From assembly GCA_963789515.1 (NCBI GenBank), contig CAWBKW010000004.1, positions 434,001 to 498,000 on the forward strand: a DNA stretch of 64,000 bases, read 5' to 3'. A program made the translations under genes and the position numbers. Shown piece after piece: positions 7,457-19,855 of the stretch. The notes below the pieces were generated by a model. That model was not told the origin of the DNA, made no database searches, and worked only from the letters and a program-made list of their open reading frames with translations. The DNA comes from JBAXEO01 sp963789515 (GTDB taxonomy: Bacteria; Actinomycetota; Coriobacteriia; Anaerosomatales; JAAXUF01). The stretch's first letter is position 1; the number at the start of each line of letters is the position of its first letter.

Positions 7457-9223
7457 TCCCGCGAGGGCTCGTCGCCGGAAGGCCCTGAGTCCTCGTCGGC
7501 GGCGACAAGTGGCTCCTCGGCGTCCTGCCAGTCGATCCAGTCCACCCCGCTCGCGTGAACGTAGGCGTGCACCGCACTCCCGATGGTGGGGTACAGATTC
7601 TCGGGGCCGATCTTGGCGATCAAGCCGTAGCGCTCGAGGTGCGCTGCAACGGGATGCTTGACCTCGGCGAGCGCGAACTCGATTCCGCGGGCGCGAAGAT
7701 CGTCGATGAGCTCACCCAGGACATCGGCGGCCGTGGTGTCGACGTCGATCATGGGCTCGGCACACAGGACGAATCGCCTGACCGGCGTGGGCGCGACCTT
7801 GATCCGATCCAGCACGCGCTGGCGGAAGATCCCCGCGTTGGCGAAGAAGAGCGGTGCGTCGAAACGGAAGAGCAGAAGTCCGGGGACCTGCTCGGCGTCG
7901 GCGAAATCGCTCGTGTCATGGTAGCCCTTGACTCCGGTCACACGACCGAGGACCGCATCGTGCGGCCACCACTGGCGGCGGATGAAGTTCAGCATCGACA
8001 AGCCCACGGCGAGGAAGACGCCCGGCAGAACGCCGAGAACGAGAACGCCCAGGAAGCTCGCCACCGAGAGCGCGAACTCGGTACGGCGCAGCTTCCAGAG
8101 TCGAGTGGTGCCGGCGATGTCGGCAAGCTCGAACCCTGCCGAGATCACCACCGCGGCCAGCACCGAGATCGGCAGGGTCTCGAGCAACCACGGCGTCGCT
8201 ACAAGCATGGACCCGAGGACCACCGCCGCAACGATGCCGGCCAGCTGCGACTTCGCGCCCGCCGACAGATTGATGGCGGTCCTGGTCTGGCTGCCGCTGA
8301 CGGGGAAGCCCTGAAAGAGCCCCACCGCCACGTTCGCAACACCGAGCGAAACGAACTCCTCATCGGCATCGACCTCGTAGCCGAAACGACCGGCGAACGA
8401 CTGCGACAGCACGCTCGTGTCGGTCAGCGAGATGACGGCGATACCGAACGCGCCGGCAACGAGTCCCAGAACCTGCGGAATCCCGACTCCGGGCCAACTC
8501 GGCATGGGCAGCCCCTGCGGCAACACGCCGACCGTGGCGATGCCGTAGCTCTGCAGCTGAAAGACGGCCGATGCAACGGTTCCCAAGACCACGACCACGA
8601 GCGGTCCCGGCACCTTCGGCATCAGCGCGCGCAGCGCGAGAATGATCACGAGCGACGACACACCGAGCGCCGCGGCCACGGGGTTGATGGAGCCGAGGCC
8701 CCGGCCGAACTCGAGGACTTGCAGGAAGACGCCCTCGGCAGGTGCCTTGAAGCCGAGGAGCTTGGGGAGCTGGCTCACGACCACCACGACCGCGATGCCG
8801 TTCATGTAGCCGAGCCGCACGGGCTTCGACAGCAGCGCCGCCACGAACCCCAGCCGGGCGACCCCGACCACGAGTGACATCATCCCGACGAGCAGCGCGA
8901 GCATGCCAGCCAGCGCGATGCGTTGCGACGGATCGGCGAGCGCGAGCGGGATGATCGCAGCCGCGACAAGCGGCGCGGTCGACGAGTCCGGGCCCATCAC
9001 CAGCACCCGGGAGGGTCCGAACAGCGCGTAGGCGAGCAGCGGCATCAGGCTCGCGTAGAGGCCGTAGACGGGCGGCAGACCGGCCAGCTCGGCGTAGGCC
9101 ATGCCCACCGGGACCAGCGCGGCGGCCAGCACGAGGCCGGCGACGAAGGTCGGCGGTCAGCCACGCCCGCCGGTACGCGAGCAGCGAGCGCAGACCCGGC
9201 ATCCATCGCAGCAGCGCCTTCAC
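7453..9223 (-). CDS. SulP-family anion permease with STAS domain, one frameshift near the N-terminus
   Basis: Joined length 589 residues. The membrane part covers about 430 residues and carries the SulP signature region (PVYGLYASLMPLLAYALFG, then MGPDSSTA). The C-terminal cytoplasmic STAS domain (about 440-555) includes VLCAEPMIDVDTTAADVLGEL. The family transports sulfate, bicarbonate or other anions; substrate is not decidable here. The first 25 residues (MKALLRWMPGLRSLLAYRRA) are encoded one base out of frame, with the break at about 9148. Removing one base restores the canonical start at 9223. Convergent with azlD. Confidence 0.85.
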
Positions 9224-9275
9224 CGGCCCCCGCTCCCTATCGTCTTACCGGCCTGTCCGGTTGCAGATACGCGCC

Positions 9276-11616
9276 TCAGTGGCCCGGCTCGTAGCGCGAG
9301 CGTTTCGCTGAGATCTCCATCAGCACGAGCTGCGAGTCCACGCGCTCTTGACCCTCCTCGGCGCGAACTCGTGCGTACGTGCCGTCGGGGCCCATGAGAC
9401 GCGCCTTCACGTTGTCATCGAGGTAGGTCTGCAGGATCTCGCCGCGCAACCGCGCTATCAGCGCGGGATCGTTGACGGGGGCCAGCACCTCGACGCGCCG
9501 ATCGAGGTTTCGCCGCATGAGGTCGGCACTGCCGATAAGAACCGTCGGGTCTCCGTCGTTCTCGAAGAAGTAGATCCGCGTGTGCTCGAGGAACCTACCG
9601 ACGATGCTCGTCACGGTGATGTTGTCGCTGACACCCGGGAGGCCCGGCCTCAGGATGCACATCCCCCGCACGATCAGGTCGATCCTGACACCCGCTTGGG
9701 ACGCTTCGTAGAGGATCCGGACCATGGCGCGATCCACGAGCGAGTTCATCTTCAGGATCATCCGGGCGGGCCTGCCGGCGCGCGCGAGGTCCATCTCGCG
9801 CCTGACCAGCGCCTCGAACCCCTGCCGTATGGTCACCGGTGCCACCAGGAAGCTTTCGTAGGAGTCCTGCTCGGCGTAGCCCGTGAGGAAGTTGAAGAGC
9901 TCGCTCGCGTCCTCTCCCATCACCTCGTCGGTGATGAGGAGGTCCAGGTCCGTGTATTGCAGGGCCGTCGCAACGTTGTAGTTCCCGGTGCCCAGATGCA
10001 GATAGCGCCTGACGCGGTCGCCCTCCTTGCGCACGATGAGCGCGACCTTGCTGTGTGTCTTGAGCCCGAGGACTCCGTAGACCACGTGCACGCCGGCCTG
10101 CTCGAGCTTGCGCGCCCAGCCGATGTTGCTCTCTTCGTCGAAGCGCGCCTTGAGTTCGACGAGCGCCGCGACCTCCTTGCCGTTCTCGGCGGCGTCGAGC
10201 AGCGCCTCGACCACAGGGGAGTCCCTGCCGACGCGGTAGAGCGTCATCTTGATCGCGAGAACGTCGGGGTCTTCGGCGGCCTGCTGGAGCAGCTTCACGA
10301 ACGGCTCGAAGGAGTCGAACGGGCGGTGGAGCAGGATGTCATGCTCGCGGATCGCAGCGAACATGTCCGGGTTCTCGGCATCGTCGAAACCGGGCAAGAG
10401 CGCCGGGCGAAACGCGGGATCCTTGAGGTCGGGACGGTCGATCTTGTAGAGCTCCATGAGGTTGCTCGCACCGATGGGCGGCTTCACGATCACAAGGTCC
10501 TCGGGATCGAGCTTGAGGTTCTCGGCCAGGGTATCGCGAACGAAGTCCGGCAGGGACGGCGTGACAGTGACCCGCACCACCGAGCCGAAGCGACGGCGGC
10601 GGACGCCCTCCTCGATCGTCTCGAGCAGGTCCTCGGCCTCGAGTTCCTGGATCGCGATGTCGGCGTCGCGCGTCACGCGGAAGGGATGGGCCTCGACCAC
10701 CTCCATCCCCGGGAAGATCGAACCGAGGTGTGCCGCGACGAGCTGCTCGAGCCAGACGAAGTGATAGCGTGCGGCCGCGCTTGTCATCGCCCTTGATCTC
10801 GCAGGACGGACCCGCTCCGGCGTCTGCACAGATCGGGACGAGCCGAGGGAGCGCCCTGGGCATCTTGACCCGGGCGAAGCGCTCCTCGCCCTCCGGTGTC
10901 CTGATCAGTACCGCGAGGTTCAGGCTCATGTTCGAGATATGCGGGAACGGGCGCGCGGGATCGAACGCGAGCGGAGTCAGAACCGGGTACACGACGTCGT
11001 CGAAGTAGCGGTCCGCATCCTGGCGCTGGTGTTCGTCGAGTTCGTCGTAGCCGAGGACGTAGATGCTGTTCTGCGCCAGTTCGTCGCGCAGCTGGGAGTA
11101 GAGCCCCCTCCCCCGCATGATGAGCTGCCGGGCGGACTCCCTGACGATGGCGAGTTGCTCGGCAGGGGTCAGCCCGTCAGCCGAGAGGTCACGCACCCCC
11201 GCCTGGACCTGTTGTTTGAGGCCGGCGATGCGCACCATGTAGAACTCGGCGAGGTTGGAACTGAAGATCGAGAGGAACTTCACGCGCTCGAGCAGTGGGT
11301 TGTCGTGGTCCTCGGCCTCCTCGAGCACGCGCTCCTGGAACGAGAGCATGCTGAGCTCGCGGTTGAGGTAGAGCGACGACGTGTCGAGGTCGGTCTCGAC
11401 CGGGCCAGGAACCGGCTCCTGCTCGGTGACGGTCTCGACTGTGGGCTCGCTCATCACTACCTCCCGGGCCGCAGGCGGCTTCTCGGCTGTCGTCGGCACA
11501 TCAGCGGAGCGCGGTCGCTCGGCGACCGCCGGCTCAGTCGCGGTGTCGGACGTCTGTGACTCTGCAGCAGCAGCCTGGGGCGAAGTGCCGCGACCGCCGA
11601 ACGGCCACCATCTCAT
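9276..11616 (-). CDS. ppk: Polyphosphate kinase 1, one frameshift
   Basis: Joined length about 779 residues. Residues 1-85 are a Ser/Thr/Pro/Glu-rich extension unusual for the family; an internal ATG at about 11455 would remove most of it. The N domain begins YLNRELSMLSFQERVL. After a break at about 10790 the second frame carries the catalytic core: ARFDEESNIGWARKLE, KTHSKVALIVR with the autophosphorylated His, HLGTGNYN and the second phospholipase-D-like domain. It polymerises ATP gamma-phosphate into polyphosphate reversibly. Start ATG overlaps the ppx stop (ATGA), and it is the last gene of a four-gene operon. Confidence 0.9.
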
Positions 11617-13142
11617 AGTGTCTCCTCGAAACTCGCCGCTTGAACGACCACCGTGCGGCTGAAGGCCTGTTCGAACAGGTCCTTCTTCTTTTCCACTCCG
11701 TAGAGCTCAGTATGCAGGTCCTGCGAGCTGAACGCGGTGAGGCGCGTGACCGCGCCGTCGTCGACGACCTCGACGCGGAATACGCGCGCCGCGTGGCTGC
11801 GGTCGAGCCCGTCGGCGATTCGCAGGATCGCCGCGAGCGACCGGACCGTGAGCCGGTCCGGCGGATCAAGAGACACCCACGACTCGTGTGCGCGCTTGGG
11901 CAGCGACTTGGTGTGATAGCGGGAGATCGACGCGACCATGGACATCTCTCGGCGCGTGAACGGCGGCAGGGACGCGTGGATGATCAGATGGTAGCTGTGC
12001 TTGTGGTGCTGGTCATAGGAGATGGAGTAGCCGATGTCGTGCAGCATCGCCGCTGCCTGGAGCAGGGCGCGACCGTCGGCATCGAGCCCGAGTGGCTCCG
12101 CAAGCTGATCGAACAGCGAGAGCGCCAGGTGCGTGACCTGCTCGGCGTGCTGGCGGTCGTAGTGGTGATGAGTGCCGAAGTTGCGGACCGTCTCCAGGCG
12201 GTCGGCCTTGTGCGCAATCGCCCCTTCGCTCGCCAGCGTGTCGATGACGATGCCCTCGCGGATGCCGAGGGCGTTGACGAGCAAGCTCGACGCGCCGAAC
12301 AGCTTCATGACCTCGGCGAGCACCAGGGTCCCGGGCAGCACCACGTCGACCCGCTCGGCCGGCAGGCCGGGGAGGCCCAGTCGCTCCGCGGTGTCGCTGT
12401 GGCTCAGGATGCCGAGCAGCTGCATGACCTCCGCGCGGCTGACTTCGACGCCGTGAAGCGACTCGTAGCGCCGCCCGCGCATGCCCGCGACGACCGCGGC
12501 GACAGTGGTGACCGCGCCGCCGGAGCCGATGAGCGGGCTCACGCCGACCGTCAGCACATCGATGCCGCCGCGCAGGGTGCGCCGCACGTGGCGCTTGAGC
12601 AGCTTGAACGACTCGTCCGACAGCGGATCTTCGGTGACGTAGTGCTCCGCGAGCACGCGTGCGCCGAGCCGGAGCGACGTGATCTCGGCGGGCTCGGAGT
12701 TGATGACCTGCACGACCTCGACCGAACCGCCGCCGATGTCGACCATCGCCGAGAACGGCGCCTCTCCCACCTGCGCGGCGGAGCTCAGCCAGACGAGCCT
12801 GCCCTCTTCCTCGGCCGAGATCACCTCGACGTCGATGCCCGCCTCCTCGCGCATACGCGCGACGAACTCGTCACCGTTGCTCGCCCGCCGTACCGCCTCG
12901 GTGGCTATGGCGCGAACGTCGGTGACCCCGAGGCTGCTACCGATGTCACGCATCGCCTTGAGGGCCTCGATGGTGCGGTCGACCGCCTCAGGGTCGAGGA
13001 TTCCCGTCGCGTCGAGTCCCTGGCCGAGACGGGTCATGGCCTTCTCGTCGTCGATGACGCGACGGGCCCCTCCCACCGGAACCTCGACGACGATCGAGCG
13101 CACGGAGTTGGTGCCGATATCGATCGCCTGCAACCGGCTCAT
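11613..13142 (-). CDS. ppx: Exopolyphosphatase / guanosine pentaphosphate phosphatase family protein
   Basis: 509 residues. Ppx/GppA ASKHA fold with phosphate loops AIDIGTNSVRSIVVE at the N-terminus, VDIGGGSVEVV at about 145 and GSGGAVTTVAA at about 215. A C-terminal HD-like domain contains MLHDIGYSISYDQHHKHSYH at about 370. The full length matches long Ppx proteins. It releases terminal phosphate from polyphosphate and may hydrolyse pppGpp. Both ends overlap neighbours by 4 bases (with the 170-aa linker gene and with ppk), implying strict translational coupling of synthesis and breakdown enzymes. Confidence 0.92.
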   Translation of the reverse strand: MSRLQAIDIGTNSVRSIVVEVPVGGARRVIDDEKAMTRLGQGLDATGILDPEAVDRTIEALKAMRDIGSSLGVTDVRAIATEAVRRASNGDEFVARMREEAGIDVEVISAEEEGRLVWLSSAAQVGEAPFSAMVDIGGGSVEVVQVINSEPAEITSLRLGARVLAEHYVTEDPLSDESFKLLKRHVRRTLRGGIDVLTVGVSPLIGSGGAVTTVAAVVAGMRGRRYESLHGVEVSRAEVMQLLGILSHSDTAERLGLPGLPAERVDVVLPGTLVLAEVMKLFGASSLLVNALGIREGIVIDTLASEGAIAHKADRLETVRNFGTHHHYDRQHAEQVTHLALSLFDQLAEPLGLDADGRALLQAAAMLHDIGYSISYDQHHKHSYHLIIHASLPPFTRREMSMVASISRYHTKSLPKRAHESWVSLDPPDRLTVRSLAAILRIADGLDRSHAARVFRVEVVDDGAVTRLTAFSSQDLHTELYGVEKKKDLFEQAFSRTVVVQAASFEETL

Positions 13143-13651
13143 CGCGCGAGCTCCTCGGACTCACCACCGGCACCCGAGACGAGCACCGGCACGGCGCGTG
13201 GTGGCTCCGGGACAGCGTCGTCGGGTCCTCCGCCGACGGTGGTCGAGGCGCTCAAGACCCCGGCACCGTCGTCCACGACCGTCGCCTGCGACGTGTCCGG
13301 CTCGCCCGACGGCTCACCCGTGGGCCGGCCCGCCCAAGGCTCGGCCCCGACGACGATGGGCGGATCGATGGCGAAGCCACCGAAGTCCGCGATAGGGATC
13401 TCCATCGGCGGCGGTTCGACCTCACCGACGACCGCGAGGGCCTGCGGCCCCACGCCGGCATCCGTTTCCGACTCGCCCGCGGTCGGAGCATCGTCCGGCT
13501 CGGGTTCGGCGATGCGGGAGAGCGGGAGCAGCAACGCCGGGAGCAGCTCGCCCGCCGGGTGCTGCCGCGCCATCTTCGCGAACTGCTCGAACGCGCGGTG
13601 TGCCTTCTTCTCGAGCAGCGCCTCGACAGCATCGAGGTCCTCAACGCTCAC
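13139..13651 (-). CDS. Uncharacterised protein between CHAD and Ppx genes
   Basis: 170 residues. The first 50 residues look helical (LDAVEALLEKKAHRAFEQFA) and resemble the end of a helical bundle. The remainder is Pro/Glu/Ala/Gly-rich and probably disordered, with no cysteines or catalytic motif. I do not recognise the family. It overlaps the CHAD gene upstream and ppx downstream by 4 bases each, so it is made in step with polyphosphate-handling proteins. A tether or adaptor role is only a guess. Composition and GC match the neighbours, and the reading frame is intact. Confidence 0.75.
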   Translation of the reverse strand: MSVEDLDAVEALLEKKAHRAFEQFAKMARQHPAGELLPALLLPLSRIAEPEPDDAPTAGESETDAGVGPQALAVVGEVEPPPMEIPIADFGGFAIDPPIVVGAEPWAGRPTGEPSGEPDTSQATVVDDGAGVLSASTTVGGGPDDAVPEPPRAVPVLVSGAGGESEELAR

Positions 13652-14436
13652 GCCGGCGGCCTCGCGGCTTCTCGGCGTTCGGGCTCGCGCACCATGTCGA
13701 GGAACACGTGAAGGTCGTGCATGTCGCCGAGCTCGTCCTGAAACGCGGTGAGCGTGTCGTGGAGCGAGTCGAACTCATCGCCGTAGCAGGGCGCGAACAC
13801 CTCGACCGCGTAGCGGAGCCGCTTGAAGGTGATGCGCAGCGCGTGCTGGGACTCCATGTTGGCTTCGACGAGCGCAGAGGGCATCAGCGCGTAGACGGCC
13901 GCGATCCGCTCGGCGACCGCGGCGTGCGCGAAGGCCGAGAGCGGCCGGTGGGTGTCCGCCCCTCCCTTGGGCGCCCGCACGAGCTTGGCGAACGAGCGTC
14001 GGCTCTCGGCCAGGTCGAGACCGGTGAGTGCGGACTGCAGGAGCTCGAGCTCGCGAACGCGCTGGCCCATCCGAAAGCCGACGAGGAACGCCACCGCGCG
14101 CTGACCGCCTGCATCGAGCGACCGGTTGAGGCGCGAGAAGGCGTCGATGAAGACGTCGGAGTCCCTGACCGGGCCCAGGGCCCGGGTGACACGCCGAACG
14201 CGCTTGTACCACGCCGAGAACGCCGCAGGCGGGTACAGCGGAGCGAGAAGTCGCATCGATTCCCTCAGCCGACGCGAAGCGACGCGCATGTCATGCACCG
14301 CGTCCATGTCTGCCCCGCCGCTCGCCGCGGCCTCGAGTTCGAAGAGCGGCTCGGCCTTGGCGAGCAGGATTGCTGGCGCGGCCTGTTTGAGCGGCGAATG
14401 CGCGCCGACGCCGTCGACCGCGAAACGTTGATCCAT
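13648..14436 (-). CDS. CHAD-domain protein (polyphosphate-binding)
   Basis: 262 residues. CHAD domains are helical bundles with conserved histidines and basic residues that bind polyphosphate. Typical features here are DAVHDMRVASRRLRESMRLL at about 44-63, with the signature VHxxRVxxRRLR, and LRITFKRLRYAVEVFAP at about 200. First gene of the CHAD-linker-ppx-ppk operon, all joined by 4-base overlaps. This strongly supports a polyphosphate-granule or polyphosphate-targeting role. A divergent DUF2252 gene begins about 230 bases away. Confidence 0.88.
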   Translation of the reverse strand: MDQRFAVDGVGAHSPLKQAAPAILLAKAEPLFELEAAASGGADMDAVHDMRVASRRLRESMRLLAPLYPPAAFSAWYKRVRRVTRALGPVRDSDVFIDAFSRLNRSLDAGGQRAVAFLVGFRMGQRVRELELLQSALTGLDLAESRRSFAKLVRAPKGGADTHRPLSAFAHAAVAERIAAVYALMPSALVEANMESQHALRITFKRLRYAVEVFAPCYGDEFDSLHDTLTAFQDELGDMHDLHVFLDMVREPERREAARPPA

Positions 14437-14668
14437 GTGGCTCTCTCTCGATCTCGGCGGGTATGAACGGCGACCGCATCCGATCTGCCGCCCACACCTC
14501 GGAGTTCTCTCCCTACCAGTGTTCCCATACTATGCTACCGCTCGTTGCGAGCGCGCGCCCTCTTGTGATGATGTGTACGAAGCTCCGCTGTTTGGGAATC
14601 AGGAAAGGGCTGCCGGTAGTCCGGGCAGCCGGCCAAGCCGTCCAAACTCGCCGCTGGGAGTCTCGAAC

Positions 14669-16162
14669 ATGGCCACACCGAAGAAGCCCGCAGGTACGCC
14701 CGCACCCCTCGGCAAGGCGGCCGAAGCCGAACCCCCTTCAGCGCCAGTGCCGCTGACGTACGAGGCACTCGTGCCGCACGCCACGACCGCGGAGCGAATC
14801 AGCCGCGGCAAGGAGAACCGCAAGGAGACGCCACGGAGACGCCAGGCGTTCTGGGAGGCGTGGCCCACTCGCCCCGATCCGGTGACCCTGCTCGAGGAGC
14901 AAGCGACCACGCGCTGGGACGAACTCATCCCGATCCGGCATGGGCGCATGCTCGCGTCGCCGTTCGCGTTCTTCCGCGGCGCCGCCTACATCATGGCGTC
15001 GGATCTGGCCACCACCCCTCGCACCGGCATCAAGGTGCAGGCGTGCGGGGACGCCCATCTGGTCAACTTCGGCATCTTCTCGGCACCGGACAGAAGCCTG
15101 GTCTTCGACATCAACGACTTCGACGAGACACTCCCCGGTCCCTGGGAGTGGGACGTCAAGCGTCTCGCCGCGAGTTTCGAAGTCGCCATGAGGGACCGCG
15201 GGATGGAGCCCCCGGCCCGCCGCGACGTCCTCCTGACGGTGGTGCGAAGCTACCGCGAAGCCATGGCCGAGTTCGCGGCGATGAACAACCTCGACGTCTG
15301 GTATGCCCGCATGGGCCAGGAGAGGCTGATCGAGTTGTCGAAGGCAGAGACCGCGAAGAGCGATCACAAACGTACGTTGAGGCTGTTGGAGAAGGCGAAG
15401 TCCAAGGACAGCCTGCGCGCGCTGGACAAACTCACGGTCACGGTCGACGGGCAACCCAGGATCCTGAGCCGGCCGCCCCTGCTCGTGCCAGCGGCGGAGC
15501 TCCTCCATGGCGACCAACTCGATCACTTCAACACCACCATCCACGAGTTCCTCCGCAACTACGCGCTGAGCCTGCCCGATGACCGACGCCGACTGCTCGA
15601 GCAGTACGAGTTCCGGCAGATAGCTCGCAAGGTCGTGGGGGTGGGTAGCGTGGGGTTGAGATCGTGGATCGTGCTCGCAACCGGCAGAGACAACGCCGAC
15701 CCGCTCTTCCTTCAGCTCAAGCAGGCGGAGGACTCGGTGCTCGAGCGGTTCGTGGGGCGAAGCCGCTATCGGAACCACGGGCGCCGCGTCGTCGAAGGCC
15801 AACGTCTGACTCAGGCCGCGAGCGACACCATGCTCGGCTGGTACAAGGTGCTCGCGTTCGACGGCAAGATCCACGACTTCTACGTACGCCAGCTCTGGGA
15901 TGGCAAAGCCAGCCAGGACGTGTCCGCCATGTCCACGTCCATGTTCGATTCGTACGCTCGGCTGTGTGGCTGGGTGCTCGCTCGGGGTCACGCCAAGACC
16001 GGCGACCGCATCGCACTCGACGCGTACCTCGGGGTGAGCGACGTCTTCGACAACGCGATCGCGGACTTCGCCGTAAGCTACGCGGACCAGAACGAGCGGG
16101 ACTTCGAAGCGATGCAGGCGGCGCACGCCTCGGGCCGCATTCAGGCCGAGATGGACGTATGA
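14669..16162 (+). CDS. DUF2252 family protein (kinase-fold-like)
   Basis: 497 residues from the ATG at 14669, preceded by TGGGAG. DUF2252 hallmarks are clear: FAFFRGAAYIMASDLA, CGDAHLVNFGIF, and FDINDFDETLPGPWEWDVKR at about 145-165. The HxxN and DxND-like pattern recalls protein-kinase/aminoglycoside phosphotransferase folds, but no biochemical role is established to my knowledge. The 230-base gap from the divergent CHAD gene includes a strong hairpin (GGCTGCC 14608-14614 pairing with GGCAGCC 14624-14630) without a T tract, possibly a leader structure. Converges on a PASTA protein gene. Confidence 0.85.
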   Translation: MATPKKPAGTPAPLGKAAEAEPPSAPVPLTYEALVPHATTAERISRGKENRKETPRRRQAFWEAWPTRPDPVTLLEEQATTRWDELIPIRHGRMLASPFAFFRGAAYIMASDLATTPRTGIKVQACGDAHLVNFGIFSAPDRSLVFDINDFDETLPGPWEWDVKRLAASFEVAMRDRGMEPPARRDVLLTVVRSYREAMAEFAAMNNLDVWYARMGQERLIELSKAETAKSDHKRTLRLLEKAKSKDSLRALDKLTVTVDGQPRILSRPPLLVPAAELLHGDQLDHFNTTIHEFLRNYALSLPDDRRRLLEQYEFRQIARKVVGVGSVGLRSWIVLATGRDNADPLFLQLKQAEDSVLERFVGRSRYRNHGRRVVEGQRLTQAASDTMLGWYKVLAFDGKIHDFYVRQLWDGKASQDVSAMSTSMFDSYARLCGWVLARGHAKTGDRIALDAYLGVSDVFDNAIADFAVSYADQNERDFEAMQAAHASGRIQAEMDV

Positions 16163-16187
16163 CCCGCCGAACCTGGGCTTGGAGAGG

Positions 16188-16964
16188 CTAGTTAGCTGTC
16201 CCGCTCGTGACGAGCGGCACTGCGGCCCCGATCGGGATCCGCGTCCCGGGGGCCGGCACCTGGTCGGTCACCGTGTCCTTGGGGTTTGTGTCCGGGCCCT
16301 CGTTGAGGAGCACCGGCACGAGATAGACCTCTGTGATGCTCGCAGCGGCCGCATCCAAGGTCTTGCCGAGCACACTGGGAACTGCCGCGCCACCGGTCCC
16401 CGGACCGATCGACACGAACACGGCAACCTGCTGGCCGGTCGTGATGGCCTGGCCCGCCCGCGGCATCTGGGAGACCACACGCCCATAGGGCACGCTCTGG
16501 CTGAGTTGCTGGAAGACCACCGGCCTCAGAAGTGCGTAGCCGAGCTTGACCCCCGCGCCGGGGATCGTGTCCAACACGACGTTGGGTGTGACCGTCGTCG
16601 TCGGCGGAACCGCGACAAGAAGGTCGACCGGCGTCCCTATCGGCACGAGACCGGTGGCGGTCGGGGACTGCCTGACCACGAGCCCGGAGTCGTAGTTCGA
16701 GGTCGCCACCGTGCCCATGGTCGCCGTGGCAAGCTGCGCCCCCAGGATCTGCTCGACGGCGATCGGCACGGGCAGCCCGGTGACGTCAGGGACGCTCACC
16801 TTGCTGCGTAGCGACATCCACGCACCCAGGCCGGTCCCGAGCGCGAGGAATGCGACCACTACGAGAACGACAAGCGCCGCCACGCCGAATCGGCGGCGGT
16901 GACTCGCCTCAGCGGGTGGCTCCTCGGCGGCGGTCGGCAGGACCTCCGGTGCATCATCGCTCAT
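16188..16964 (-). CDS. Membrane-anchored triple-PASTA protein without kinase domain
   Basis: 258 residues from the ATG at 16962-16964. Residues 1-24 are acidic and cytoplasmic, and 25-47 form one membrane segment. Three PASTA repeats follow outside: SVPDVTGLPVPIAVEQI at about 56; TPNVVLDTIPGAGVKLGYAL at about 125; AVPSVLGKTLDAAAASI at about 195. PASTA domains bind peptidoglycan fragments and usually sit on PknB-type kinases, but no kinase domain is present here. It may act as a cell-wall-sensing or division-associated protein; this is inference. Convergent with DUF2252. Confidence 0.85.
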   Translation of the reverse strand: MSDDAPEVLPTAAEEPPAEASHRRRFGVAALVVLVVVAFLALGTGLGAWMSLRSKVSVPDVTGLPVPIAVEQILGAQLATATMGTVATSNYDSGLVVRQSPTATGLVPIGTPVDLLVAVPPTTTVTPNVVLDTIPGAGVKLGYALLRPVVFQQLSQSVPYGRVVSQMPRAGQAITTGQQVAVFVSIGPGTGGAAVPSVLGKTLDAAAASITEVYLVPVLLNEGPDTNPKDTVTDQVPAPGTRIPIGAAVPLVTSGTAN

Positions 16965-17010
16965 GGGTCTCCACCGCCTCTCGTCGCTTCGGCGCCGAAC
17001 GCTATGGCCT

Positions 17011-17853
17011 CTAGGGTAGCGCGGTGAGCACGACCGCCGCCAGCGCCAGCGCGACACCGAACGCCTGATGCCGCTTGAGCCGCTCACCCAGCACTATCCG
17101 AGCCAGCAGCATCGTGGCGACCGGGTAGAGCCCTCCGACGACCGCCGCGACCGCGAGCGGCCCGATCCGGATCGCGCTGATCATGGTGACGTTGGCCGAA
17201 GCGTCGAGCAGGCCGGCGGCCGCGGCCATGCGCGCCGAGCCGGGATCGAGTGACATCTCCCGGCGTCGAACGAGCAGCGCGACGCCCATGATCACACAGC
17301 CGACGACGCGTGCCACCAGCAGCGGCGCGAACCCGCTCGGGGACAGGGTGAGCGAGAGCGCGACCAGCGAGCAGGCGAAGCTCGCACCGGCAAGCACCGA
17401 GAGCCCGACGGCGAGCGGCGGCATGCCGTGCTCCTCGACCGTCCCGGTCGTGGTGCTCACGATGATCACCGCGACGAGCGCGAGCACGAGCCCCACCAGC
17501 GTCACGGGCTTGAGCTGAGCGCCGGTGACGAGATCGAACAGCGCCGGTCCCGCCCCGCTGAGCGCGGCGGTTATCGGCGCCACGACGCTCATCCGGCCGA
17601 TGGCCAGCGCCGCGTAGAGCGAGATGATGCCCACCGTGCCGGCGATGCCCGATGCAGCGCCCCAGAGCACGTCGGCACGCGTCACCAGCTCCGGCCGCAA
17701 CACCACCAGGAGTACCGCAAACGCCACGGCTCCGACCACGTAGACGACGCCGGTGACCGCGAGCGCGGGACTTCTTCGGCTGGCGAGCCCGCCGAAGAAG
17801 TCGCCACTCCCGAACAGCGCCGCCGTGGCGACGCCGAGCAGTGCGGTCAGCAT
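17011..17853 (-). CDS. EamA-family (DMT superfamily) transporter
   Basis: 280 residues, about ten membrane segments formed by two EamA repeats (about 1-135 and 150-280). Typical pieces are VTGVVYVVGAVAFAVLLVVL, APITAALSGAGPALFD and GGLYPVATMLLARIVLGE, the last being the repeat signature. It probably exports a small metabolite such as an amino acid or metabolite analogue; substrate unknown. Starts one base downstream of the typA stop, so the two are likely cotranscribed. Confidence 0.87.
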   Translation of the reverse strand: MLTALLGVATAALFGSGDFFGGLASRRSPALAVTGVVYVVGAVAFAVLLVVLRPELVTRADVLWGAASGIAGTVGIISLYAALAIGRMSVVAPITAALSGAGPALFDLVTGAQLKPVTLVGLVLALVAVIIVSTTTGTVEEHGMPPLAVGLSVLAGASFACSLVALSLTLSPSGFAPLLVARVVGCVIMGVALLVRRREMSLDPGSARMAAAAGLLDASANVTMISAIRIGPLAVAAVVGGLYPVATMLLARIVLGERLKRHQAFGVALALAAVVLTALP

Positions 17854-17854
17854 G

Positions 17855-19666
<1,812 letters not shown>

Positions 19667-19855
19667 GATGCTCCGATGCTTTGAGAGGTGGAATCCCGTC
19701 CGGGACCCAATGAGCGCAAGGGGGTAGTGTAGCACGCGAGGGGTTTGTGCCCGTATCGGCGCCCGCCGAAGCCGCCGTCCTTTAGCACGAATCGGTTCAT
19801 CTCGCGTAAGATGCAGGTGTGTGAAGCCAACGTGTCCTTCCGGAGAGGCAGCGGA

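Noticed and set aside
14608..14630. Hairpin upstream of DUF2252 as a known riboswitch
   Set aside because: A simple strong stem with no conserved aptamer sequence recognised.
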